A stretch of DNA of 64,000 nt from contig OZ220746.1 of NCBI GenBank assembly GCA_965117025.1, positions 1,736,001-1,800,000 on the forward strand, read 5' to 3'. A program made the position numbers and the translations under genes. The notes under the pieces were generated by a model that saw nothing but the letters and a program-made list of their open reading frames with translations, had not been told where the DNA came from and did not search any database. How positions within the stretch are numbered: the first letter of the stretch is position 1; the number at the start of each line of letters is the position of its first letter. The stretch comes from VXPQ01 sp965117025. GTDB lineage: Bacteria; Bacteroidota; Rhodothermia; Rhodothermales; VXPQ01. Shown piece after piece: positions 25,255-34,165 of this stretch.

Positions 25255-26379
25255 TTACACGTTTCCGGGAGATGCATCCGAACCGAACGCATAATCGCCG
25301 TATGCCAGTTCGGCGGTCCCGAACCAGCGGTAGGCGTCGTCGCGCCACGCCTTGTAGGCTGTGTAGACCTTACGGTACGCGGGATCGCTGGCCGATTCTT
25401 CGAGAAGTTCTTCTGTGATTTGTCTTGCTTCCGCCATCACTTCTTCCGGGAACGGATGGAGCTGTACGCCTCCTTCCACAAGCCGCCGCAGGGCCGGACC
25501 GTTCCGTGCGTCGTACAGCGCGAGCATGTGCTCGTTGGCCTCGGCGGCCGCCGTTTCAAAGGCTTCCTGGTACGCGGATGGCAGGGCGTCCCAGGCGTCC
25601 CGGTTCACGTAGAACGAAAGGCCGGGACCCGGCTCCCACCACCCCGGATAGTAATAATCCTGCACAATCTCCTGAAAACCGAGTTTCTCGTCGTCGTACG
25701 GGCCGACCCACTCGGTGGCGTCGATCGCGCCGCGTTCGAGCGCCAGGTAAATTTCGCCGGCCGGTATGACCTGCACCGTAACGCCGAGGCGATTCATCAC
25801 TTCGCCGCCCAGCCCCGGAATGCGCATTTTCAGCCCGCGCAGGTCCTGGAGCGATCCGATCTCGCGGCGGAACCAGCCGCCCATCTGCGTGCCCGTGTTG
25901 CCCCCGGGAAAGTTGATCACATTGAAGTCGGCGAACATTTCTCGTGTGAGCGCGAGGCCGTCCCCGTGATAGAACCAGGCGTTGAGTTGCCGGGCCGACA
26001 GCCCGAACGGGATCGTGCAATCGAAAACGAGCGCCGGATTCTTCCCCTGAAAGTAGTAGCTTGCGCTGTGTCCCATCTGGATGGTCCCGTTCTGGACCGC
26101 GCTCAGCACCTCAAGGGCCGGGACGAGCTCTCCGGCCGGATAGGCGCGAATACGAAAACGCCCTTCCGTAAGCGTTTCCACGCGCCGGGCCAGAATCTCG
26201 GCAGCCCCGTAGATCGTGTCCAGCCCGTTGGGGAAGCTGGATGCCAGGCGCCACATCACACGCGGCATCGTCTGCACGGCAGGCGCCTCTCCTGTCCTTG
26301 CCTGTTCGGTGGCCGTTTCCGGCGCCGGCGCATCTTGCGGGCCGGGCGCGGCGGCACGAAGAAAGTCGCGTCGTTTCAT
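25255..26379 (-). CDS. TRAP substrate-binding protein, paralogue 1 with defective-looking signal
   Basis: A 374-residue DctP-family binding protein. The ligand pocket region GNTGTQMGGWFRREI, with the carboxylate-binding arginine, and the DATEWVGPYDDEK strand match the TakP/lactate-binding type that binds 2-oxo or hydroxy acids. It is clearly a paralogue of the upstream gene and overlaps it by ATGA. The N-terminus keeps the Tat-like RRDFLRAAA but continues PGPQDAPAPE with no hydrophobic core and no lipobox, so export by the usual route is doubtful unless the start is misread. The mature domain looks complete. Confidence 0.9.
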   Translation of the reverse strand: MKRRDFLRAAAPGPQDAPAPETATEQARTGEAPAVQTMPRVMWRLASSFPNGLDTIYGAAEILARRVETLTEGRFRIRAYPAGELVPALEVLSAVQNGTIQMGHSASYYFQGKNPALVFDCTIPFGLSARQLNAWFYHGDGLALTREMFADFNVINFPGGNTGTQMGGWFRREIGSLQDLRGLKMRIPGLGGEVMNRLGVTVQVIPAGEIYLALERGAIDATEWVGPYDDEKLGFQEIVQDYYYPGWWEPGPGLSFYVNRDAWDALPSAYQEAFETAAAEANEHMLALYDARNGPALRRLVEGGVQLHPFPEEVMAEARQITEELLEESASDPAYRKVYTAYKAWRDDAYRWFGTAELAYGDYAFGSDASPGNV

Positions 26380-27494
26380 GCGTTCGGTCGGGGATACGCG
26401 AAGGAGGCATAGGCATGCTCGGCGGTGCCGAACCAGCCGTGCGCATCTCTCCGAAAGGCGCGGAACGAGTCGTACACCTGCCGGTAGGCGGCATCCTTTG
26501 CGGCGTAGTTTTCCATCAGGTCCAGGGTAATGCGCTCCGCTTCCTGCATCGTCTCCGGGGGAAACGGCTTGATTTGCACGCTTTCTCCCTGCAATGCCCG
26601 AAACGCTTCCTGATTACGGGCATCGTACCGTGCAAGCATGCTTAGGCCGGCCTGCGAGGTAGCGGCTTCGAGGGCTTCCTGATAGACGGACGGCAGCGCG
26701 TTCCAGGCGTCCGGATTGACCATGAAGGATATGCCGGGTCCGGGTTCCCACCATCCCGGGTAATAATAATACGGGGCGATTTCGTGGAGGCCGAGACGCA
26801 TATCGTCGTACGGTCCGACCCATTCGGTCGCGTCGATCGTGCCGCGCTCGAGCGCCTGGTAAAGTTCGCCGCCCGCCATGAGTTGCACGGTGACGCCCAG
26901 TTCGTTCATCACTTCGCCCCCGAGGCCCGGAATGCGCATCTTGATTCCCTGAAGGTCTTCGAGGGTATTGATCTCGCGGCGGAACCAGCCGCCCATCTGC
27001 ACCCCCGTATTGCCTCCCAAAAAATTGATCACGTTGAAGTCCGCGTAGATCGAACGCATCAACTCCATGCCGCCGCCGTAGCGGAGCCAGGCCGTTTGCT
27101 GGCGCGGGGTAAGCCCGAACGGGGCGCCCGTGTCGAAGGCGAGCGCCGGATTGTGGCCCGTGTAGTAATAGCCGGCGGAATGGCCCATCTCCACGGCGCC
27201 TTTCTGCACGGCTCCAAGCACCTCGGTCGCCGGCGCCAGCTCCCCCGGCGGGAACGTTTGAATCCGGAACCGCCCTCCGGTGATCGCGGTCACCCGCCGG
27301 GCAACCTCCTCCGCCGCCCCAAAAATCGTGTCCAGGGATCGGGGATAGCTCGATATGAGGCGCCAGCGAACCTGCGGCCGGGTTTGCAGGCTTGCGGCAT
27401 TGCCGGTTTCTCCGGTCCCTCCGCCGCATCCGGCGAGGAGACTGCCCCCGGCTATTCCGGCAGCCGTCGTTTTGAGAAAAGTGCGGCGTTTCAT
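26376..27494 (-). CDS. TRAP substrate-binding protein, paralogue 2, Tat lipoprotein
   Basis: A 372-residue DctP-family periplasmic binding protein, first gene of the TRAP operon. MKRRTFLKTTAAGIAGGSLL followed by AGC is a Tat signal with a lipobox (Cys25). The pocket region GNTGVQMGGWFRREI and DATEWVGPYDDMR carry the same ligand residues as paralogue 1. These features point to a small carboxylate such as a 2-oxo acid or lactate. The ATG at 27494 is the only start that keeps the signal intact. The divergent Gfo/Idh gene shares the 164-bp promoter region. Confidence 0.92.
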   Translation of the reverse strand: MKRRTFLKTTAAGIAGGSLLAGCGGGTGETGNAASLQTRPQVRWRLISSYPRSLDTIFGAAEEVARRVTAITGGRFRIQTFPPGELAPATEVLGAVQKGAVEMGHSAGYYYTGHNPALAFDTGAPFGLTPRQQTAWLRYGGGMELMRSIYADFNVINFLGGNTGVQMGGWFRREINTLEDLQGIKMRIPGLGGEVMNELGVTVQLMAGGELYQALERGTIDATEWVGPYDDMRLGLHEIAPYYYYPGWWEPGPGISFMVNPDAWNALPSVYQEALEAATSQAGLSMLARYDARNQEAFRALQGESVQIKPFPPETMQEAERITLDLMENYAAKDAAYRQVYDSFRAFRRDAHGWFGTAEHAYASFAYPRPNA

Positions 27495-27658
27495 CGGATT
27501 AAAATCGTGCCCGGTCGGCGCAACGTCGGGCGCGGTTCCGCGTATGCATGCGGCGCGCCGACAAATTTTCTTCCCTGAATTATACGCACGGGAACGCTTG
27601 GAATGCCTACTTTGTTGGCCGCACGCACACCATTTACACAAAAACCGGATTTTACGAC

Positions 27659-28900
27659 ATGGCTGGACGGCGACTTGGGGTAGGTTTCATTGGCAGTGGT
27701 TTCATCACCCGGTTTCATTTATTGTCCTGGCAGGCGGTCCGCGATGCGGACGTGCTGGGCATCTGGAGTCCGAACCGCGGCCGCGCGGAAAGCGCGGCGG
27801 CCTATGCACGGGAGCTCCGCGTAGGCGAGGCGAAGGCCTACGATTCGATCACCGACATGGTGGCGGACCCGGCTATCGATGCGCTATGGATATGCGGGCC
27901 GAACCACAAGCGTGTCGAGAACATGGAGGAGATCGTGGAGGCGCTCAAGTCCGGGAAGGGCGAACTGGTAGGCATCGCCTGCGAGAAACCGCTGGGCCGT
28001 AACGTGCGGGAGGCGAAGCGCGTCGTCGAGTTGGTCGAGGAAGCGGGGGTGCTGCACGGCTATCTCGAAGATCAGTTGTTCGAGCCGGGCCTTGTGCGCG
28101 GCCATGAAATCATCTGGCGCCGGGCGGCGGCGATCACGGGTCGTCCCTATCTGGCCCGCGCCGCCGAGGAGCACAGCGGGCCGCATGCCCCCTGGTTCTG
28201 GCAGGGAGAGATGCAGGGCGGCGGCGTACTCAACGACATGATGTGTCACAGCGTGGAAGTGGGGCGGTATCTGCTCACGGCTCCGGGCGCTCCGCGCGGC
28301 AGCATTCGCCTGAAGAAAATCTCGGCCCATATCGCCAGCCTGAAATGGTCGCGCCCGCATTATGTGGAGGACCTGAAAAAACGGTTCGGCCCGGAAGTGG
28401 ATTATGCGAATCGTCCGTCCGAGGACTTTGCGCGCGCCACGATAGAATACGAGGATGAAGAGGGGCGCCCGTTAATTGCGGAAGTGACCACCTCGTGGAG
28501 TTTCGTCGGGGCGGGCTTGCGCCTCAGCTCGGAGCTGCTGGGTCCCGAGTATTCCATGTACCACAACACGCTCGACGCCGGTACGAAGCTGTTCTTCAGC
28601 CGGGAAGTGTCCGGCGCTCAAGCCGAAGATCTGGTCGAAAAGCAAAACGCCGAACAAGGGTTGATGCCGGTGGTCGGCAACGAAGCCTCCGAATACGGCT
28701 ACGAGAACGAGAATCGCTACTTCGTCCAGCAGTTTCTGGACGGGAAGCAGTCCGACGTGGGTTTCCATGCCGGCCTCGAAGTGGTGGAACTCCTCATGAC
28801 GGCGTATATGAGCGCCGAACTGGAGCGTACCCTGCTCTGGAAACCGGAGGGTCTGGAAGATTTCGTACCTGCCGTGGCGCAGGGGACGTGGAGACCGTAG
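27659..28900 (+). CDS. Gfo/Idh/MocA family NAD(P)-dependent oxidoreductase
   Basis: A 413-residue oxidoreductase. The Rossmann motif GFIGSGFI lies at 9-16, the EKP motif at 109-111 in ACEKPLGRN, and the C-terminal dimer/substrate domain begins near residue 130. Members oxidise sugars, inositols or their acids. GEMQGGGVLNDMMCHSVE provides the likely catalytic His. The start at 27659 gives MAGRRLGVGFIG and removes a poorly conserved upstream extension. It is transcribed divergently from the TRAP operon, so it may act on the imported compound; that link is inference. Confidence 0.88.
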   Translation: MAGRRLGVGFIGSGFITRFHLLSWQAVRDADVLGIWSPNRGRAESAAAYARELRVGEAKAYDSITDMVADPAIDALWICGPNHKRVENMEEIVEALKSGKGELVGIACEKPLGRNVREAKRVVELVEEAGVLHGYLEDQLFEPGLVRGHEIIWRRAAAITGRPYLARAAEEHSGPHAPWFWQGEMQGGGVLNDMMCHSVEVGRYLLTAPGAPRGSIRLKKISAHIASLKWSRPHYVEDLKKRFGPEVDYANRPSEDFARATIEYEDEEGRPLIAEVTTSWSFVGAGLRLSSELLGPEYSMYHNTLDAGTKLFFSREVSGAQAEDLVEKQNAEQGLMPVVGNEASEYGYENENRYFVQQFLDGKQSDVGFHAGLEVVELLMTAYMSAELERTLLWKPEGLEDFVPAVAQGTWRP

Positions 28901-28913
28901 AAGCGTCGGAGGT

Positions 28914-30164
28914 TTAGTCCCCGATCATCCACGTATCTCCGGCATTCAGCAGGGCGGTGAGGTCTCCCTTGCCGCGCTTGCCGGTGATTCCCTCGATTTG
29001 CTCCTGCAGGAGTTCCTCATAGGGGGTCCGCTCTTCCCGGTAGAACACCCCGAACGGGCGGGGCAGGTCTTCCAGCCAGGACATCCGCGAGACGATATTC
29101 GCCAGATCTATGCTGCCTTCGTTATAGACAAGGCAGTCGTCCACGGACCATTTCCCTTTGGACAGATCGATCGATTCGATTTCGAATCCGTTGAGGCGCA
29201 GGCCCCGCTGTCCGTTATCGTATACGAGCGGCTTGCCGTGTTCCAGAAAGATCGTGCTGTGCGCCTTCGTGTTTCTTTCCGTGAATTCGAAAAAGGCCCC
29301 GTCGTTGAAGATGTTGCAGTTCTGGTAGATTTCAAGGAACGCAGCGCCTTGGTGATTGTGGGCCCGTCGCATCATCGCCTGCATGTGCTTCGGATCGCGG
29401 TCCATCGTGCGGGCGACGAACGTGGCGTCCGCGCCGAGGGCAAGCGGCACGGGATAGAACGGATGGTCGACGGACCCGTACGGCGTGCTCTTCGTGACCT
29501 TGCCCTGCTCCGAGGTGGGGCTGTACTGCCCCTTCGTCAGGCCGTATATCTGGTTGTTGAACAGCAGGAGCTGCACGTTTATGTTGCGGCGCAGCAGGTG
29601 GATCAGATGGTTTCCCCCTATGGAGAGGGCATCGCCGTCTCCCGTGACGATCCACACGTCCAGGTCGGGCCGGCTCGCCTTGAGCCCCGTGGCGATGGCC
29701 GGGGCGCGTCCGTGAATGGAATGCAGCCCGTAGGTGTTCATGTAATACGGAAAGCGGCTTGAACAACCGATTCCGCTGACGAAGACCGTGTTTTCCTTCG
29801 GCACGCCCAATTCGGGCATGAGCCGCTGCATGGTGGCGAGGATCGCGTAATCTCCGCATCCCGGGCACCAGCGCACATCCTGATCGGTTGCAAAATCCTT
29901 CCTGGTCAGGGTGATGGGTGCTCCGTCACCCCCTGCGCCTGCCGGAAGAACCGGTTTTTTCCCTGCCGGAGGGCCGGTAGGTTTGCGACCGGGAGCGCCT
30001 GCGGGTTTCTTTCCGCCGGAGGGCATGACCGGCTTCTTTCCTCCCGGAGGAAGCGACGGTTTTTTGCCCGCCGGGGGGAGCGTGGGCTTCTTTCCTGACG
30101 GGGCGCGCGCCGGCTTTTTACCGGCAGGAGGAACGTGGTCGGATTTTCCGTTGGTGTCGTTCAT
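28914..30164 (-). CDS. 2-oxoacid:ferredoxin oxidoreductase beta subunit with repeat leader
   Basis: A 416-residue subunit carrying thiamine diphosphate and part of the iron-sulfur site: WCPGCGDY (99-106), GDGDALSIGGNHLIHLL and the NNQIYGLTKGQYSPTS loop. With the alpha subunit it oxidatively decarboxylates 2-oxoglutarate or a similar acid to the CoA ester. Residues 12-74 are unusual: seven near-perfect units of about nine residues built on PPAGKKPxx, strongly basic and proline-rich, absent from ordinary KorB. The core starts near residue 84 and looks complete. Confidence 0.92.
   Translation of the reverse strand: MNDTNGKSDHVPPAGKKPARAPSGKKPTLPPAGKKPSLPPGGKKPVMPSGGKKPAGAPGRKPTGPPAGKKPVLPAGAGGDGAPITLTRKDFATDQDVRWCPGCGDYAILATMQRLMPELGVPKENTVFVSGIGCSSRFPYYMNTYGLHSIHGRAPAIATGLKASRPDLDVWIVTGDGDALSIGGNHLIHLLRRNINVQLLLFNNQIYGLTKGQYSPTSEQGKVTKSTPYGSVDHPFYPVPLALGADATFVARTMDRDPKHMQAMMRRAHNHQGAAFLEIYQNCNIFNDGAFFEFTERNTKAHSTIFLEHGKPLVYDNGQRGLRLNGFEIESIDLSKGKWSVDDCLVYNEGSIDLANIVSRMSWLEDLPRPFGVFYREERTPYEELLQEQIEGITGKRGKGDLTALLNAGDTWMIGD
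29943..30131 (-). repeat. 27-bp coding tandem repeat in the korB leader
   Basis: Seven tandem units encode GKKP (once GRKP) every nine residues, at residues 15, 24, 33, 42, 51, 59 and 68; the sixth unit is one codon shorter. Third-position differences between units show that it is not a recent slippage product or an assembly artefact. Confidence 0.75.
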
Positions 30165-30213
30165 GACGGACAGGGAGCGGCGCTGCTCCCATACGGATTG
30201 CGGTAGTATGGTC

Positions 30214-32091
30214 TCATGCAGGGGAGATTCCGAGGATGTCGCAGATCTTTTCCTCGATCTCGCGCGCCTTGAAAGGCATCCCTTTGATTTTCTTGAGCGG
30301 GGCGATGGGCAGCAGGAACTGATCGCGCAACAGCCGGATCAACTGGCCGTTGTTCAGTTCAGGCACCAGCACATGCTCGTACCGGCTGAGTATTTTACCC
30401 AGATCATTCGGCAACGGCACAATGTGCCGGAGATGTGTTGCGCCGACCCGGAGCCCGCGCGACACGCAGGAATCCACGGCGGTCTCGATCGCGCCCTGCG
30501 TCGATCCCCAGCCGACGACCAGCAGATCCCCTTCCTGTTCGCCGAACACCTCCAGCGGCGGAATGTCCTGCGCGACGCGCTGCACCTTTTCGGCGCGCAG
30601 TTTCACCATGTATTCGTGGTTCTCCGGTTCGTACGAGACGTTGCCCGTTTCATGTTCTTTTTCCAACCCGCCGAGGCGGTGTTCGAGCCCCGCCGTTCCC
30701 GGTTTGGCCCAAGGGCGTGCCAGGGTCTTCTTGTCGCGCACATAAGGCAGGAAAACGTCTTCGCCGTCCACGGTCCGGTTCGGCGCCGAGGCGAAAGACG
30801 GCTCGAAATTCTCCAGATCATCCACGTTCGGAATGAGCCAGGGTTCAGAGCCCGTACCCAGGTAGCCGTCCGAGAGAAGGATGACCGGGGTCATGTATTT
30901 GACGGCAATGCGGCATGCCTCGAACGCGGCATAGAAACAGTCGCCCGGCGTTCCCGGAGCGACGATCGGCAAGGGCGCTTCGCCGTTGCGTCCGAAGATG
31001 GCCTGCAACAGATCAGCCTGTTCGGTTTTCGTAGGGAGGCCGGTGGAGGGGCCGCCCCGCTGCATGTTCACGATGACCAGCGGCAGTTCCGCCATAACGG
31101 CCAAAGCGATCGTTTCGCTCTTGAGCGCCAGACCCGGCCCGCTCGTCGCCGTAATGCCGAGGTTGCCTCCGAAACTCGCGCCGAGCGCGGCGCCCGCCGC
31201 GGCAATCTCGTCTTCGGCCTGGAATGTCTTCACGCCGAAGTTCTTGTGGCGGCTCAGTTCGTGCAGAATTTCCGATGCGGGCGTGATCGGATATGATCCG
31301 TAGAAAATGGGTAGCCCGCACTTGCGGCTTGCCGCGATCAGCCCCATAGCCAGCGCTTCCGTACCGATGATCGCCCGGTACTTGCCTGCCTTGAGTCTGG
31401 CCGGACGCACTTCATAGCGGACCGCGAATTCCTCTACCGTTTCCCCGTAGTGGCTCCCCTTTTTCAGCACCCGCTGGTTTGCCTCCAGAATCTCCGGCTT
31501 GCGGGCGAATTTCTTGTTCAGCCATTCGAGCGCCGGCTTGATCGGCATGGAATACATCCACAGGGCGAGGCCAAGCGCAAACATATTCTTGCACCGGTCC
31601 ATCGTCTTTTTGTCGAGGCCGGTATCGCTCAGCGTCTCGTGCGTCAGGGTCGTCAGCGGAATCCGGACCACATGGAACGCCTTCAGCGAATCGTCTTCCA
31701 GTGGATTCTCGCTGTATCCCGCCAGATCGAGGTCTCTCTTTCCGAAGGAGTCCGCATTGACGATGAGGGTGCCGCCCTTGCGCACGCGATCCACGCTCAC
31801 TTTGAGCGCCGCCGGGTTCATGGCCACCAGCACATCCACCTCATCGCCCGGCGTACGCACGTTTACGGATCCGAAGTGCAGTTGGAAACCGCTGACCCCA
31901 TAGGTCGTGCCCGCCGGGGCGCGAATCTCCGCAGGGAAATCCGGCAGCGTCGCCAGATCGTTTCGGGCGTACGCACTGGCCAGCGTAAACTGACCACCGG
32001 TCAACTGCATTCCATCGCCGGAGTCGCCCGCGAAAAGAATAGTAGCTTCAGGAATTTCCTGGACAGTTTTTTCCTGCGTTTTGACTCCCAT
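30214..32091 (-). CDS. 2-oxoacid:ferredoxin oxidoreductase alpha subunit
   Basis: A 625-residue fused gamma/alpha subunit. The gamma part (about 1-190) opens ILFAGDSGDGMQLTGGQF; the alpha pyrimidine-binding part follows from about 215, with YPITPASEILHELS and SGPGLALKSETIALA. The order is typical of aerobic KorA enzymes. I prefer the ATG at 32091 (MGVKTQEK); an in-frame ATG at 32133 would add 14 residues of atypical sequence. It precedes the beta gene by 49 bp on the same strand, so the two form an operon. The substrate is probably 2-oxoglutarate, not proven. Confidence 0.93.
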   Translation of the reverse strand: MGVKTQEKTVQEIPEATILFAGDSGDGMQLTGGQFTLASAYARNDLATLPDFPAEIRAPAGTTYGVSGFQLHFGSVNVRTPGDEVDVLVAMNPAALKVSVDRVRKGGTLIVNADSFGKRDLDLAGYSENPLEDDSLKAFHVVRIPLTTLTHETLSDTGLDKKTMDRCKNMFALGLALWMYSMPIKPALEWLNKKFARKPEILEANQRVLKKGSHYGETVEEFAVRYEVRPARLKAGKYRAIIGTEALAMGLIAASRKCGLPIFYGSYPITPASEILHELSRHKNFGVKTFQAEDEIAAAGAALGASFGGNLGITATSGPGLALKSETIALAVMAELPLVIVNMQRGGPSTGLPTKTEQADLLQAIFGRNGEAPLPIVAPGTPGDCFYAAFEACRIAVKYMTPVILLSDGYLGTGSEPWLIPNVDDLENFEPSFASAPNRTVDGEDVFLPYVRDKKTLARPWAKPGTAGLEHRLGGLEKEHETGNVSYEPENHEYMVKLRAEKVQRVAQDIPPLEVFGEQEGDLLVVGWGSTQGAIETAVDSCVSRGLRVGATHLRHIVPLPNDLGKILSRYEHVLVPELNNGQLIRLLRDQFLLPIAPLKKIKGMPFKAREIEEKICDILGISPA

Positions 32092-32133
32092 GGTGCAGGC
32101 GTCTTTGCGAGGGATTTCCGGGGGAGGGTGCAA

Positions 32134-32653
32134 CCTGATTACGGGCGGGATCGAATCGAGTCGATGGACGCGCTCCAGGATAGCGTCAGCTCGGGGAAGG
32201 CCAGTTGCGGTTGCGGATCAGACAACATAAAAAACGTGCAACGCCGGAGGAGGCGGCAGGTTCAATGCGACGGACCGAAACCGTCAAAAAGCAGACCGGG
32301 GCCAGTGCTTGGCGGCGTTGCGGGGCTGTTCGGGCAATAACGTATAACCGCTATGCGGTACGGGTTCGGAAGCGGCTTGGTATAGAAGGTACGCCGGGAG
32401 ACGGATAAAGTCGATTCTTTCGGAAAAAAATGTTACCACAGTGTTTCCTGGCCCCTTTGGAGGGGATATCCGGGTTTCCGGAGCTGGGGCAATACCTGTG
32501 GATCGAACTTTGTACGGGAAGTGGCGCCGAAAGAGCTTTTGGGAAAATTTGAAAATCCGTTATTGTAAGATGATTTCAGTAGTGTTCGGACGCACGGAAA
32601 AACGCAGCCCGAGCCAGTATCGGGATTTTCGGTGAAATTGCGGATTAGGGTCT
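32134..32653. other. Gene-free stretch upstream of korAB
   Basis: About 520 bases with no convincing coding frame on either strand: short frames here are Arg-rich and lack family resemblance. The right half is A+T-richer (around 32540-32640) and may contain the korAB promoter or that of an unseen small RNA. I find no strong hairpin. Confidence 0.4.
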
Positions 32654-32674
32654 GTATAGTGCTAACAGGCCCTA
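32654..32674 (-). repeat. GGGCCTGTTA element, copy 2
   Basis: On the minus strand this reads TAGGGCCTGTTAGCACTATAC. As in copy 1, its first TAG is the stop codon of the gene it follows, here the short gene that ends at 32672. Confidence 0.7.
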
Positions 32675-32932
32675 TATCATTTCCACGTCGATCAGATAAT
32701 CTTCCGTGTCGAGCTGGATGGTACGGTACTCGTTCGTAATGCGGTATTTTTTGATCCTGTCCGGGATCATCTCCGGGGGCGTATCCATCCTGAATAACGC
32801 ATCGGCGACCACATGCCAGTCTTCCGGGGTCAGATGCACCGTCGCCTGATCTCCCTCGGCGACGAACGGCGCGTAGTCGAGCACCTTGTTCAGGTGATTG
32901 ATGGCCTGTTTCTGATGCAGGTTGGGATCCAT
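32672..32932 (-). CDS. Hypothetical protein
   Basis: An 86-residue soluble protein from the ATG at 32932, which has GGAG about 9 bases upstream; the frame is open back to an ATG at 33037 (121 residues). The composition is ordinary (TPEDWHVVADALFRMD, YRITNEYRTIQLDTEDYLIDVEMI) and codon use resembles neighbouring genes, which supports its reality. No family is recognised. The stop codon is the TAG of a dispersed repeat element. Confidence 0.5.
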   Translation of the reverse strand: MDPNLHQKQAINHLNKVLDYAPFVAEGDQATVHLTPEDWHVVADALFRMDTPPEMIPDRIKKYRITNEYRTIQLDTEDYLIDVEMI

Positions 32933-33037
32933 GGCGTTCTCCGTCAAGGCGATTTTCAGGGACCCCTTGTCAATACCTGCCTTCGTTAGCTGTTCCCCGG
33001 CCCGCCCGGTCAGTTTTCCCCGACCGCTGTTTCTCAA

Positions 33038-33304
33038 GCAAAACCATGCTGCGGAAAACCGTGATTGTGGAAAAATATCATCACAGATCGATGATGAAAA
33101 TGCGCGGCGGATTCAGTACCTTGCACACCGTGCCCTGATATCCTCAGTGCGGCTTACGGATTGGGCTCATGCCGTGTCGCGGGGCGATACGCGGGTGGAT
33201 TATCGGGTTTGCAAACGAGAATGTTTTGCGGATTTTCGTTGCCCGGATTCCGCATTCCACCCGCCACACAAACGCCAACCCCCAACCTGGTCCATCCTTT
33301 CCCG
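33038..33304. other. Intergenic region before thyA
   Basis: Divergent spacer between the hypothetical gene and thyA, nearly 370 bases if the short start at 32932 is right. It is A+T-richer around 33060-33110. I see no named regulatory site or RNA in it. Confidence 0.35.
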
Positions 33305-34099
33305 ATGCGCCAGTACCTCGATTACCTCCAGCACATTCTGGATCACGGCGTTCGCAAGGACGATCGGACGGGCACAGGCACGATCAGCACCTTCGGATAC
33401 CAGATGCGCTTCGATCTGGCCGAGGGATTTCCCCTGCTGACCACCAAGAAGCTGCACCTGCGCAGCATTTTCCATGAGTTGTTCTGGTTTCTGAACGGGG
33501 ATACGAACATCCGCTACCTGAACGAGCACGGCGTGACGATCTGGGACGAGTGGGCCGACGAGGACGGGGAACTCGGTCCGGTGTACGGGAAACAGTGGCG
33601 CCGCTGGGAAGGGGATAACGGAAGCATCCACGACCAGATTGACACGGTGCTGCGGGGTCTGCGGGAGAATCCTGATTCCCGCCGCCACATCGTCAGCGCC
33701 TGGAAGGTGGACGAACTGAAGCAGATGGCCCTGCCGCCCTGTCACGCGCTATTCCAGTTCTACGTGGCCCAGGGGCGGTTATCCTGCCAGCTTTACCAGC
33801 GAAGCGTGGACAGTTTTCTGGGGCTGCCGTTCAATATCGCGTCCTATGCGATCCTGACACACATGTTCGCGGAACAGTGCGATCTGAGGCCGGGGGAATT
33901 TATATGGACCGGCGGCGATTGCCACATTTACCTGAACCACCTCGATCAGGTGCAGGAGCAACTCCGGCGCGAACCGGGGGCGCTGCCGCGTCTCGTCATC
34001 CGCCGCAAACCGCCCTCCATCTACGAGTACGCGTACGAGGATTTCGAGATCGTGGATTACTATCCCCATGCACACATCCGGGCGCCGATTGCAGTGTGA
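33305..34099 (+). CDS. thyA: Thymidylate synthase
   Basis: A 264-residue ThyA, exactly the E. coli length. It methylates dUMP to dTMP with methylene-tetrahydrofolate. The nucleophile is Cys146 in LPPCHALFQFYV; RTGTGT (21-26), the QRSVDSFLGLPFNIASYA substrate region and the closing HAHIRAPIAV are all intact. I chose the ATG at 33305 because MRQYLDYLQHILDHG aligns with the family N-terminus. folA, which recycles the dihydrofolate product, lies 3.8 kb downstream, separated by three unrelated genes. Confidence 0.97.
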   Translation: MRQYLDYLQHILDHGVRKDDRTGTGTISTFGYQMRFDLAEGFPLLTTKKLHLRSIFHELFWFLNGDTNIRYLNEHGVTIWDEWADEDGELGPVYGKQWRRWEGDNGSIHDQIDTVLRGLRENPDSRRHIVSAWKVDELKQMALPPCHALFQFYVAQGRLSCQLYQRSVDSFLGLPFNIASYAILTHMFAEQCDLRPGEFIWTGGDCHIYLNHLDQVQEQLRREPGALPRLVIRRKPPSIYEYAYEDFEIVDYYPHAHIRAPIAV

Positions 34100-34165
34100 G
34101 GGGGCGAATGAATACAACCCGACCGTACGCTTTGAACCCTATACGTATTTCACGAGCCACTTCTC

